A stretch of 64,000 nt of DNA, taken from Catonella massiliensis. GTDB lineage: Bacteria; Bacillota; Clostridia; Lachnospirales; Lachnospiraceae. The position numbers were made by a program, and so were the translations under genes. Shown here piece by piece: positions 8,326 to 15,876 of the stretch. The DNA lies in contig NZ_JAEPRJ010000001.1 in the NCBI RefSeq assembly GCF_016651435.1, positions 930,001-994,000 on the forward strand, written 5' to 3'. How positions within the stretch are numbered: position 1 is the first letter of the stretch; each line of letters begins with the position of its first letter. A model generated the notes under the pieces. It saw only the letters and a program-made list of their open reading frames with translations. It was not told the origin of the DNA and made no database searches.

Positions 8326-9341
8326 CAGAGTTAAATGCAGGATATAAGAAAAGGACTCTTAGATGGAGACTGGTTGTACTTGCTCTTTTTACCATCACTC
8401 TTATACTGATAGCCTGTGAACTTTGCTTAGGGAGTGTGTCCTATCCCATAGGAGATGTGATAAAGGTTTTACTTGGCGAAACTATTGAAGGAGTATCTTA
8501 TGCAGTAGAAAGTGTGAGGCTGCCGAGAATGATGGGAGCTGTATTTTCAGGGTTTGCCTTTGGAGTGGCGGGCTATGTATTTCAGACATTGTTACACAAT
8601 CCACTCGCCTCACCTGATGTAATAGGTATATCCGCAGGAACAAGCACTGCAGCAGTTTTTCTGATACTGGTGCTTGGACTTAGGGGAAGCATAGTGTCCG
8701 TGCTCGCGATGATATTTGGTATTGCAACTGCTTTAATTATTTACAAACTGTCAGTGATTAAAGGGCATTTTACCTATGGAAGAATGATACTTATAGGTAT
8801 AGGAATTTCAGCACTTTTAAGAGCAGTTACTTCTTATCTGCTGGCAAAAGCTGCGGAGTATGATGTAGGAACTACCATGCAGTGGCTTAGTGGTAGCTTA
8901 AATGGAGTGCAGATGGAAGATGTGCCTGCACTTATTGTTGTGGTCGGGATAATCACTGTAGCACTCACTTCACTATCAAGGCATATGGAGATTATTCCTC
9001 TGGGAGATAACTTTGCAGTATCACTTGGACTTAATACAAGACTTACCTATTCGGTAATGATTATAGGTGCAGTTATACTTGTATCATTTGCAACATCTGT
9101 CACAGGACCTATAGCGTCAGTAGCCTTTCTTTCAGGGCCTATTGCCGCAAGCCTTGCAGGAAAGGGGAAATCAAGTCTTATTCCTGCGGGACTAGTAGGA
9201 ACGGTACTTACTTTAGGAGCAGATTTAGTTGCTTTTCATGCATTTCCTGTACACTATCCTGTAGGTGTTGTTACTGGGCTTTTAGGAGCACCATATATGC
9301 TGTATCTGCTTATTAGAATGAATAGAAGAGGTGTGAATTAA
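8322..9341 (+). CDS. FecCD-type iron-siderophore permease, second subunit
   Basis: 339-aa partner permease, again BtuC/FecCD family: SVRLPRMMGAVFSGFAFGVAGYVFQTLLHNPLASPDVIGIS near residues 65-105 and the C-terminal HYPVGVVTGLLGAPYMLYLL. The charged N terminus (KKRTLRWR) is cytoplasmic. It overlaps the upstream permease by 4 nt and the downstream ATPase by 1 nt, so all subunits are translationally linked. Confidence 0.92.
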   Translation: MTELNAGYKKRTLRWRLVVLALFTITLILIACELCLGSVSYPIGDVIKVLLGETIEGVSYAVESVRLPRMMGAVFSGFAFGVAGYVFQTLLHNPLASPDVIGISAGTSTAAVFLILVLGLRGSIVSVLAMIFGIATALIIYKLSVIKGHFTYGRMILIGIGISALLRAVTSYLLAKAAEYDVGTTMQWLSGSLNGVQMEDVPALIVVVGIITVALTSLSRHMEIIPLGDNFAVSLGLNTRLTYSVMIIGAVILVSFATSVTGPIASVAFLSGPIAASLAGKGKSSLIPAGLVGTVLTLGADLVAFHAFPVHYPVGVVTGLLGAPYMLYLLIRMNRRGVN

Positions 9342-10153
9342 TGGGAAAACACATATTAGAAGCCAAAAATCTGGTAGCTGGTTATGACGGGAAAGCTATA
9401 ATAAATGGACTTAATCTGACCATACCCGAAGGTAAAATATCAGTAATCATAGGCGCAAACGGCTGTGGCAAATCTACTCTTCTAAAGACCTTTTGCAGAT
9501 TAAATAAAGTTATGAGTGGAGATATTTATCTGGATAATAAGGCTGTATCCGAGTATTCATCTAAGGAAATATCTAAAATAATAAGTCTTATGCCACAATC
9601 ACCACTGGTGCCTGAGGGAATAACCGTCTATGATTTGATTAGCAGAGGACGTTTCCCTTATAGGAAGGTATTTAGGGGAATGGATGATAAAGACTTTAAG
9701 GCTATAGATGAAGCCATGGAGACTATGGGCATAACCGAGCTTCGGGACAGGGCGGTAGATGAGCTTTCCGGAGGACAGCGCCAAAGAGTGTGGATAGCAC
9801 TTGCACTTGCGCAACAGACTGATATATTATTTTTAGATGAGCCAACGACATTTCTTGACATAGCATATCAGGTAGAGATACTTGATTTGCTTGGAGAGCT
9901 AAACAGGACTAAGAAGACTACCATCATTATGGTTCTTCACGATATCAATCTCTCTGTAAGATACGCAGACTATATATTTGCCCTCAAATCAGGGAATCTT
10001 TATGCTGAAGGAAGACCTGAAAATGTAATAAGTGAGAAACTTATAAAGGATGTATATGGGCTTAATAGTAAGGTTATTACAGATCCTACTTCAGATGCAC
10101 CTATGGTCATTCCTATAGGAAAGCACAGTAGGGAGCTTGAGGCGGATTTATAA
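9341..10153 (+). CDS. Iron-siderophore ABC transporter ATP-binding protein
   Basis: 270-aa FepC/FecE-type ATPase. Walker A GANGCGKST (38-46), Q-loop region LMPQSP, ABC signature LSGGQRQRVWIA, Walker B ILFLDEPTTFLD and H-loop MVLHDIN are all present, so it should be active. It starts on the last base of the preceding stop codon. Its last 110 nt (10044-10153) and the next 24 nt recur 2.8 kb downstream, on the far side of an accessory block. Confidence 0.93.
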   Translation: MGKHILEAKNLVAGYDGKAIINGLNLTIPEGKISVIIGANGCGKSTLLKTFCRLNKVMSGDIYLDNKAVSEYSSKEISKIISLMPQSPLVPEGITVYDLISRGRFPYRKVFRGMDDKDFKAIDEAMETMGITELRDRAVDELSGGQRQRVWIALALAQQTDILFLDEPTTFLDIAYQVEILDLLGELNRTKKTTIIMVLHDINLSVRYADYIFALKSGNLYAEGRPENVISEKLIKDVYGLNSKVITDPTSDAPMVIPIGKHSRELEADL

Positions 10154-10177
10154 TGTTAGATTAGCTTAAGTAATTTG
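10044..10177 (+). repeat. 134-bp direct repeat, copy 1 (3' end of the ABC ATPase gene)
   Basis: Identical to 12829-12962 except at four positions. It comprises the last 36 codons of the siderophore ATPase gene plus 24 nt of 3' flank. Together the two copies bracket the 2.65-kb block holding the IS110 fragment, the 155-aa orphan gene and the ISLre2 element. Confidence 0.95.
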
Positions 10178-10219
10178 TAGATTTGTAGAGAGGGGGACGG
10201 ACAAAAAACCGGACACTGT

Positions 10220-10398
10220 AAATAAGCCCCCCCGAAGATCTATCGATGTAATATACAGAAGGATCAAGGCCCGCAAAGGCAAGCAGCTTACCGGGACTGG
10301 AGAAACGGTGAATATTACCTATTTCACAGAGTATCATTCCGCCGTTGATGTAACCGATACCCGAAATGGTCATGATAACTGAGTCATATTGGGAAAAT
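10220..10398 (-). pseudogene. IS110-family transposase fragment
   Basis: On the minus strand a short frame reads DSVIMTISGIGYINGGMIL, CEIGNIHRFSSPGKLLAF and AGLDPSV, which matches the C-terminal Transposase_20 (IS116/IS110/IS902) domain, where IPGIG and AGLDPS are hallmarks. The frame has no N-terminal DEDD catalytic domain, and similarity is lost after about DRSSGG (near 10223). Only about 55 codons remain, so this is a remnant and cannot encode a functional transposase. Confidence 0.75.
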
Positions 10399-10426
10399 AA
10401 AAAAGCACCTGCAAAAATGCAAGTGC
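10396..10426 (-). terminator. Terminator of the 155-aa orphan gene
   Basis: On the minus strand GCACTTGCA (10426-10418) pairs with TGCAGGTGC (10413-10405) around a 4-nt loop, followed by TTTTTTATTTT. It lies 50 nt beyond the stop codon of the orphan gene. Confidence 0.8.
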
Positions 10427-10475
10427 CTGCCTTGTCAAATACTCTTTTGTTTTATATATCTTTAGAAGCCTTTCT

Positions 10476-10943
10476 TTAGAAGCCTGCTTTACAAAACTTA
10501 CGAAAGGCTGAGACTTCTTCACCGGACTGTGTTACCGCCACAGAATACTTCGCTCCCCTATTAATGCCGGGCGAATAGGTAATCGGCTCAAGCTGATACA
10601 TTTTTCCTTCCTTCGCTACCGAACAAAACCCTGTCCAAGAAGCGGCGACTTGTCCGCCATTTTCCTTGTTGAAGACCTCTGCTTCTCCGTACTCCGTCAA
10701 ATCCGGACTGACCTGAATCACAACAACTTCTCCAGGTTTGTAGCCTACAATGAAATTGCTGTGGACAGTGACGCTAGCCACAACTACATCGTTATAATTC
10801 TCCAAGTGACAATAAATTAATTTGTAGTCGTCCCCGCTTTCTACCAGTGAATTAAAGATTTCCCGCATCCTTGCCTTATTTTTCCGATTGTCCTCGTCGG
10901 AAGCTCCTGTAGCTAATTTTTTTACGATGTCTAAGAGTCCCAT
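10476..10943 (-). CDS. Hypothetical 155-aa protein in an accessory block
   Basis: Not recognised. The protein begins MGLLDIVKKLATGASDEDNR and has no signal peptide or membrane segment. A helical, charged N terminus (about 1-45) is followed by an apparently beta-rich domain (about 45-140, e.g. VVVASVTVHSNFIVGYKPGE and WTGFCSVAKEGKMYQLEPITY). Codons are visibly more GC-rich than in its neighbours, which suggests transfer. It has its own AGGAGG ribosome site, a consensus promoter at 11031-11059 and its own terminator, so it is a self-contained cargo gene between IS110 debris and an ISLre2 element. No function can be assigned. Confidence 0.75.
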   Translation of the reverse strand: MGLLDIVKKLATGASDEDNRKNKARMREIFNSLVESGDDYKLIYCHLENYNDVVVASVTVHSNFIVGYKPGEVVVIQVSPDLTEYGEAEVFNKENGGQVAASWTGFCSVAKEGKMYQLEPITYSPGINRGAKYSVAVTQSGEEVSAFRKFCKAGF

Positions 10944-11030
10944 TTTATTCCTCCTAAAATCCCCCCCTCATTTTAACGGCAAGTCCGGAAGCTAAAAGAG
11001 GGAAGTTTTTCTTTAATAAACCTAAAGTTC

Positions 11031-11059
11031 ATTATAATTTCACTATGCAGAATTGTCAA
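11031..11059 (-). promoter_or_regulatory. Consensus sigma-A promoter of the 155-aa orphan gene
   Basis: On the minus strand TTGACA (11059-11054), a 17-nt spacer and TATAAT (11036-11031): both hexamers are perfect. The leader of about 80 nt ends in AGGAGG before the ATG. The ISLre2 target site begins 9 nt upstream of the -35, so the insertion spared this promoter. Confidence 0.9.
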
Positions 11060-11190
11060 TACGGCTATCAAGGATGGTTTGTGTCAAGTACTCGTTGGCA
11101 AATTTCCTTACCTTTTTCTTTTATCATTGTTTTTTTATTTTTTTGTATCACAAACAAGCCCAGATTATGCACTGAACAGATATTTTTTCT

Positions 11191-12639
11191 TTAGTTGCCA
11201 AGTATAAAATTTCTTAATGCCTTTCTACCTGCTGTTAATGGTGTACCGGTTAGTGGAAGACTTCCTCTGCCTACTTCCATATATGGAAGCCCTTTACCGT
11301 CTCGTAACGGTGATTTTGAAGCGCTGAGAGGCTCTTTTATCTCGCTCTGGCTCTCATCAAATATCAATTCCCCAGAGTAACGTTCGACTGTCTCTATCAG
11401 GTCTTTGTTTTCTTTCCTGCACAGAAGCTTCGCAAGGTTATCAGCTCCTGATTCTGACCATCTCATGCGCCTGTGCTTCATTCTCAGCGTTATCAGTGTA
11501 CAGTTTTGTGTTTCCTGTATACCCATGTTTTTATAAATGATGCCTTCTACAGGTTCTGGGAGTTTTATTCCCCGCTTGTAGTACGGTAGCAGCCCTTCTC
11601 TGTTATTGTGAAGGTAGGCGTACAGCTCCTCGGCTTTTTTACTGGTTTTATCGCTTTCATCTTCGCTTTTACTTACTCTTATATACTCACGTATATAATC
11701 AAACATTTCTTCAATCTTCTCTGAATCAAAGAGCCTTCGTATATCCTTTTGTACAGCTTTACTGCTTATTTTCCTTAAAATTTCCTGATAAATGTGGTAT
11801 CTGTCAAGCTGAAACACCGCCTCGTCATCATAAGGCTCTTTTATCCAGCTTCCACCATCTCCATTTAAGATACGCCTGCCTATTTCGTCAGGGTTATATT
11901 TCTTCTGTATCACGGCCTCTCTTTTATTGTGGAATCCACTGCTTCCATCCATGCCTGCAAACACCACTTTCTCCACTAGAGTGCTGCGCCCTTCCTTTTC
12001 CTTCTCCGCATCCCAGCCTTCATACATGGTAAAGACCTTCATCTCCTTTTTACCCATGCGTTTATGCCCTCTGCCCTGCATCGAAAGCCATACTCCATCC
12101 ATTTCCTCAAAAAGAACTCCGATTTCCCTTTTCCCATCAGGTCTGCCTGCCTTCATCTTCTTCACATCAAGGTCTTCTTCTGATGTTATCCTCTGACCAA
12201 GCTTCTGGGCTATATTCCATACGCCTCCCGCACTTATGGTCTGTCCTGTAGAAGAACTTAACATCTCAGCAGATGCCCTGTACGGGAGTTCCGTAACTGA
12301 ATTGGCGATCTTCTCTGCAAGATTAGTAGATATTAAGCCTATCTTCTCCATACCCATTTGTTCATCAAGAAGATAAACATGGGCTTTCGTTCCATCTCTA
12401 AGCCTTGTCTGGTACACCCTTCTTTCATACTCGACATCTCCATATACGGTTCTTATCGAAGTCTTTCTCTTTCCTTTATTCCTATATTTAGAAGTATCCC
12501 TCTCTTTTGAAAGAATATCATCATAGTTTTCAAGTATGATTTTAGTGTGTTCCCTGGCAAGCTTGCAGGCCTCTTCAAAAATTTTCTTCTCTAAGGTCTT
12601 GAATGAAATCTTTTTTTCTTTTACAATAGCATTAGTCAT
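11191..12639 (-). CDS. ISLre2 family transposase (UPF0236)
   Basis: 482-aa transposase. ISLre2/UPF0236 hallmarks are visible: an N-terminal region with RTVYGDVEYERRVYQ, SAGGVWNIAQKLG, the acidic motif EEMDGVWLSMQGRGHK, VVFAGMDGSSGF, NGDGGSWIK, the FQLDRYHIYQEI helix, and the C-terminal MKHRRMRWSESGADNLAKLL. All acidic motifs expected of this DDE-like family appear uninterrupted. A 114-nt 3' tail and 118-nt 5' flank separate it from the element ends. No passenger gene lies inside the element. Confidence 0.93.
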   Translation of the reverse strand: MTNAIVKEKKISFKTLEKKIFEEACKLAREHTKIILENYDDILSKERDTSKYRNKGKRKTSIRTVYGDVEYERRVYQTRLRDGTKAHVYLLDEQMGMEKIGLISTNLAEKIANSVTELPYRASAEMLSSSTGQTISAGGVWNIAQKLGQRITSEEDLDVKKMKAGRPDGKREIGVLFEEMDGVWLSMQGRGHKRMGKKEMKVFTMYEGWDAEKEKEGRSTLVEKVVFAGMDGSSGFHNKREAVIQKKYNPDEIGRRILNGDGGSWIKEPYDDEAVFQLDRYHIYQEILRKISSKAVQKDIRRLFDSEKIEEMFDYIREYIRVSKSEDESDKTSKKAEELYAYLHNNREGLLPYYKRGIKLPEPVEGIIYKNMGIQETQNCTLITLRMKHRRMRWSESGADNLAKLLCRKENKDLIETVERYSGELIFDESQSEIKEPLSASKSPLRDGKGLPYMEVGRGSLPLTGTPLTAGRKALRNFILGN

Positions 12640-12703
12640 ACAGTTTTTTTCCTTTATGTTATTTTTTTCTCAAATCAATAATAAAATAAAACTGTATGAT
12701 TGG

Positions 12704-12728
12704 GAAGGGGGCAACCCCTTCTTTTTTT
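12704..12728 (+). terminator. Terminator-like hairpin inside the right end of the ISLre2 element
   Basis: GAAGGGG (12704-12710), loop GCAA, CCCCTTC (12715-12721), then seven T. It acts only on plus-strand transcripts, i.e. antisense to the transposase, and lies just inside the right inverted repeat. It probably stops transcripts traversing the element from leaving it. Confidence 0.75.
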
Positions 12729-12828
12729 GCTATTGCCAATGATAATTATACACTAACTCAAGGATGCAAAGCTACAGATTTCAAGCTTCTCCTTTCCTCA
12801 TCTGTAAGAACAGCATAATCCATTCCTT

Positions 12829-12962
12829 TAAAGGATGTATACGGGCTTAATAGCAAGGTTATTACAGATCCTACTTCAGATGCACCTATAGTCATTCCTA
12901 TGGGAAAGCACAGTAGGGAGCTTGAGGCGGATTTATAATGTTAGATTAGCTTAAGTAATTTG
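12829..12962 (+). repeat. 134-bp direct repeat, copy 2 (orphan 3' end of the ABC ATPase gene)
   Basis: Second copy of 10044-10177, with four substitutions: two synonymous, plus a Met/Ile and an Ile/Met change in reading-frame terms. It contains only the last 36 codons of the ATPase gene (stop 12936-12938) without a start, so it is a non-coding remnant. Sequence after this copy leads straight to the DIP1984-type gene, the likely ancestral neighbour. Confidence 0.95.
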
Positions 12963-13032
12963 CCTTGTTTTTATCACGAAAGTAGTTTATTATGAAAGAT
13001 AAATAATATCAGAATTTGAATGGAGGTATGAT

Positions 13033-13491
13033 ATGAAACTTGCAGAGGCATTACAGGAAAGAGCTGATTTAGTTAACAACATAGAAAGACTCAGGTCGAG
13101 GATAAGAAATAATGCACTCGTACAGGAGGGCGAAGAGCCTGCTGAGAATCCTAAGGAACTTATAAAGGAATTAGATGGTTGCATAGAAAGATTTGGTTTT
13201 CTTGCAAGCAAGATAAATAAGACTAATAATGAGACAAAGATTGGTGATATGACTATTACAGAAGTAATTGCCAAGAAAGATGCCCTCATTCTTAAGGCAG
13301 GGGCATATAGGGATTTTGTCTATGAGGCAAGCAGTATGGCAGGAAGGGCAAGAGGAACTGAGATTAAGATTGTTCCTACTCTCAAAGTAACTGACCTTCA
13401 GAAAACAGTCGATAAGCTTTCCAAAGAGATTAGACTGCTTGACAACAGCCTTCAGGCAACAAACTGGAGTACAGACCTTATTGAAGACTAG
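13033..13491 (+). CDS. DIP1984 family protein
   Basis: 152-aa soluble, strongly helical protein. The start MKLAEALQERADLVNNIERL, the middle ELDGCIERFGFLASKINKTN and the end LDNSLQATNWSTDLIE correspond to the DIP1984 family (sometimes labelled septicolysin by homology), whose biochemical role is unestablished. Coiled-coil propensity is high in the first 40 residues and about 120-145. The ribosome site GGAGGTATGAT precedes the ATG. It stands alone on its strand. Confidence 0.82.
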   Translation: MKLAEALQERADLVNNIERLRSRIRNNALVQEGEEPAENPKELIKELDGCIERFGFLASKINKTNNETKIGDMTITEVIAKKDALILKAGAYRDFVYEASSMAGRARGTEIKIVPTLKVTDLQKTVDKLSKEIRLLDNSLQATNWSTDLIED

Positions 13492-13522
13492 TACGTGATT
13501 TTAATTTACTTAGTTGGTAGCA

Positions 13523-13609
13523 AATTAGGGCGAATGTAAACTTTTCGAGCTTTGCTCATTCAAATATGGCTGGCTTAAGGTAAGCCGGGGTTCGAATCCC
13601 CACCTTATT
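13523..13609 (+). other. Possible degenerate class II tRNA-like sequence
   Basis: GGGGTTCGAATCCCC (13577-13591) is a typical T-arm. Directly upstream GGCTT-AAGGT-AAGCC (13571-13585, partly overlapping) resembles the long variable arm of Leu/Ser tRNAs, and AATTAGG (13523-13529) could pair with CCTTATT (13603-13609) at six of seven positions over an 87-nt span. No good D-arm or anticodon loop is visible and there is no CCA. More likely a decayed tRNA or tRNA-derived fragment than a functional gene. Confidence 0.3.
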
Positions 13610-13741
13610 GTTATGACCATTATCGAGTACAAGCGTATCAATTATCATTGTTTAAGAGATAACACCATACATTGACTAAGCTGCGAGGGTGGGTTCGGGG
13701 ACTAAGAAAAAGAGCAATTAAAAAAAGAGTAGAATAATAAT

Positions 13742-14998
13742 TTATATAACCACCTTTATCCTTAGCTCTTCATTCTCTGTAACCTCAGCAGTTATCTTGC
13801 CATTGTGAGCATTAACGATAGCCTTTGCCATAGAAAGACCTATGCCATGTCCGCCTGTTTCAGAGTTTCTGGAATTATCGACTCTGTAGAACCTGTCGAA
13901 AAGATGCTCGGCGTTTTCTTTAGATAGACCTTTGGCTGAATTGACAGCATCTATAGTAATATGTCCGTTTTTCTTATTTATTTCAAGAACTATATTTCCA
14001 TCCCCGGTAGAGTATTTGATAGCATTATCAAGGAGGATGGTAAGCAACTCCCTTATGCTTTCTGCATCACCTTTTAAGGTGAGATTTGGTTTAATATTTG
14101 CTTCCAGTTTCTTGTTGTTTATTGTAGCAAGTCCGCTAAAAGAAGTAACAGTCTCTTTAGCCAGGTCTGACACTGAGAAATCAATAAATTTTAAGCTGTC
14201 CTTACCCTCGTCAAGTTTTGATAAATGTATGAGGTCGTTAGTCAGCTTTGCAAGCCTTCTTACCTGAACTTTAATATCATCTAACCATTCATTTTCACCA
14301 TCATTTATCTCCATAACTCCTATGTCAGCCTCTATGATGGCAAGAGGAGTCTTTATTTCGTGACCTGCATCAGATATGAATCTCTTTTGCCTTTCATAGC
14401 TTTTTGAAACAGGTGCAATTATCCGCTTTGAAAATGCTAAAACTATGATAAATACAGTAATCCAGCCAATAAATGATGCAGAGAGGCTTACAATAAGGAA
14501 GTAATTTGCACTGGATAGACCATTATATACATCAAGACACATAACAGCATTATAGCCATTTAAGCTTATCTTGGCATATCTATAGTTTCTATAAAAGCCT
14601 CTGTCTGAACTGCCTTCATATATCTGCTTTGCAATTTTAATACTGTCTTCATCAGAAATGGCGAAGATGTGCTTAGTATCACTTGAAGCTACATTCCCCT
14701 CACTATCAAAGCTAACAACGAAATATCTGCTCTCAAACTTCACCTCGGGTGAGATTCCATCATCAAAAGGTCTAAAGCCATCTCCGCCGCCTTCCTCATC
14801 AGGAGGCTCAGGCCTTGTCTCTTCAGTATTATAATTATTAGCTAGATAATCTATGGTAGTGTCGGCATTGTCAATTACCTTCTTGAAGTTGATATAGTTA
14901 ATTCCCCCTACAATAAGCCCCAGTATAAGCAGGGTTACAGCCATTGAAACTGCTATCAGCTTGAACCTGAGTCTTGAAATTGCATTGTTTTTTTTCAT
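13742..14998 (-). CDS. Sensor histidine kinase
   Basis: 418-aa membrane kinase: TM1 about 13-34, an extracytoplasmic sensor region (about 35-165) with an acidic, Pro/Gly-rich patch (EETRPEPPDEEGGGDG), TM2 about 166-189, then HisKA with phospho-acceptor His213 in SDAGHEIKTPLA, and HATPase_c with N-box LLDNAIKYS and G-box GGHGIGLSMAKAIV. No HAMP domain is obvious. It follows the response regulator by 18 nt. The acidic sensor patch could bind cations, as in PhoQ/PmrB-like sensors (inference). Confidence 0.93.
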   Translation of the reverse strand: MKKNNAISRLRFKLIAVSMAVTLLILGLIVGGINYINFKKVIDNADTTIDYLANNYNTEETRPEPPDEEGGGDGFRPFDDGISPEVKFESRYFVVSFDSEGNVASSDTKHIFAISDEDSIKIAKQIYEGSSDRGFYRNYRYAKISLNGYNAVMCLDVYNGLSSANYFLIVSLSASFIGWITVFIIVLAFSKRIIAPVSKSYERQKRFISDAGHEIKTPLAIIEADIGVMEINDGENEWLDDIKVQVRRLAKLTNDLIHLSKLDEGKDSLKFIDFSVSDLAKETVTSFSGLATINNKKLEANIKPNLTLKGDAESIRELLTILLDNAIKYSTGDGNIVLEINKKNGHITIDAVNSAKGLSKENAEHLFDRFYRVDNSRNSETGGHGIGLSMAKAIVNAHNGKITAEVTENEELRIKVVI

Positions 14999-15016
14999 TA
15001 GTGCAGAAAATCCTTT

Positions 15017-15691
15017 CTATTTTGACATAATCAGAGAGTAGCCAAGATTTCTGGTCACCTTGATTTCGATATCAGCCCCAAGTGAAGCCAGTTTCTTTCT
15101 CAGATAAGAAATATTTACCCAGACAACACTGATATCTGCCTCAGTATCAAAGCCCCAGATTTTCTCCATGAATTTCTCAGCAGAAATGAGATTCTTAGGA
15201 TAACTCATCATAAGCTCCATCATCTGAAATTCCTTGTTGGATAGCTTAAATTCACCTGTCTTAGTGGATAGCACAAAGCTTGCACGGTTAAGGGAAACGT
15301 TGCCAAACTCAAGTATGGAGTCACCTTCAGCCATACGGCTCCTTGTCATAGCTCTGATTCTTGCAAGCAGCTCCTTTGGCTCAAAAGGCTTGGTCAGATA
15401 ATCATTTGCACCCAAATCAAGTCCCTCTACCTTATCATCTACCTCGGATTTGGCGGTGAGTAAGAGTACAGGGATGAGATTTCCTTTATTTCTTAGTTCC
15501 TTTAGTACGGTAAAGCCGTCTTTCTTAGGCATCATCACGTCTAAGATTACCCCATCGTAGGTGTCTACATCAAGGTATTCAAGAGCTTCTTCACCGTCAA
15601 ACACCGCATCTACACTATATTTGCTGGCTTCAAGTATAGCCTTGACAGCCTTTGAAAGCGATTTTTCATCCTCTGCAAGTAAAAGCCTCAT
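15017..15691 (-). CDS. OmpR-family response regulator
   Basis: 224 aa: receiver domain (1-115) with acidic pocket AEDE, phospho-acceptor Asp51 (LDVMMP) and conserved Lys101 (LTKPF), followed by a winged-helix Trans_reg_C domain (about 130-222) including VVWVNISYLRKKL and RNLGYSL. First gene of an operon with the histidine kinase, divergent from the GT2-GtrA operon. Its own promoter (15725-15753) has a consensus -35 and lacks the TTTAAG repeats found at three nearby plus-strand operons, which are its proposed targets. Confidence 0.94.
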   Translation of the reverse strand: MRLLLAEDEKSLSKAVKAILEASKYSVDAVFDGEEALEYLDVDTYDGVILDVMMPKKDGFTVLKELRNKGNLIPVLLLTAKSEVDDKVEGLDLGANDYLTKPFEPKELLARIRAMTRSRMAEGDSILEFGNVSLNRASFVLSTKTGEFKLSNKEFQMMELMMSYPKNLISAEKFMEKIWGFDTEADISVVWVNISYLRKKLASLGADIEIKVTRNLGYSLIMSK

Positions 15692-15724
15692 ATTTTATCT
15701 CCTTCGTGATCTTTTGCTTATTCT

Positions 15725-15753
15725 AACATAAGATAAAAAGATATAAGTGTCAA
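15725..15753 (-). promoter_or_regulatory. Promoter of the two-component operon
   Basis: On the minus strand TTGACA (15753-15748), 17-nt spacer, TATGTT (15730-15725). Upstream of the response regulator with a short leader. Confidence 0.65.
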
Positions 15754-15804
15754 GAGAATTAAATATAAGACAAATTTCAATTGCCAAAAATAAAAATTTA
15801 TTTA

Positions 15805-15837
15805 TTTAAGTTTCGTTTAAGCTTCACCTTATATAAT
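15805..15837 (+). promoter_or_regulatory. OmpR-type direct repeat and -10 box, site A
   Basis: TTTAAG-TTTCG-TTTAAG (15805-15821), an exact hexamer repeat with 11-bp period, ends 10 nt before TATAAT (15832-15837) and so occupies the -35 region. It matches the general PmrA/PhoB-like pattern YTTAAK-N5-YTTAAK. Related repeats precede the operons at 20.4 and 24.3 kb. Confidence 0.75.
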
Positions 15838-15876
15838 GACCTCAACATAAAGAACAGCAAAGAAAGGAGAAAGCCT

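Larger units (their letters stand above)
11068..12766. mobile_element. ISLre2-type insertion sequence with 9-bp target duplication
   Basis: The element spans 11077-12757 (1681 bp). Its ends are imperfect 25-bp inverted repeats: left 11077-11101 (GTTTGTGTC...CGTTGGCAA) and right, read inward from 12757 (GTTAGTGTA...CATTGGCAA), 18 of 25 identical. It is flanked by an exact 9-bp direct duplication TCAAGGATG (11068-11076 and 12758-12766). It contains one transposase gene on the minus strand. Intact ends, target duplication and a full-length transposase indicate a recent, possibly still mobile copy. Confidence 0.92.

Noticed and set aside
15781..15876. Upstream ATG extending the GT2-GtrA protein by 32 residues
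   Set aside because: It lies upstream of the -10 box at 15832-15837 and has no ribosome site; family similarity begins at the ATG at 15877.
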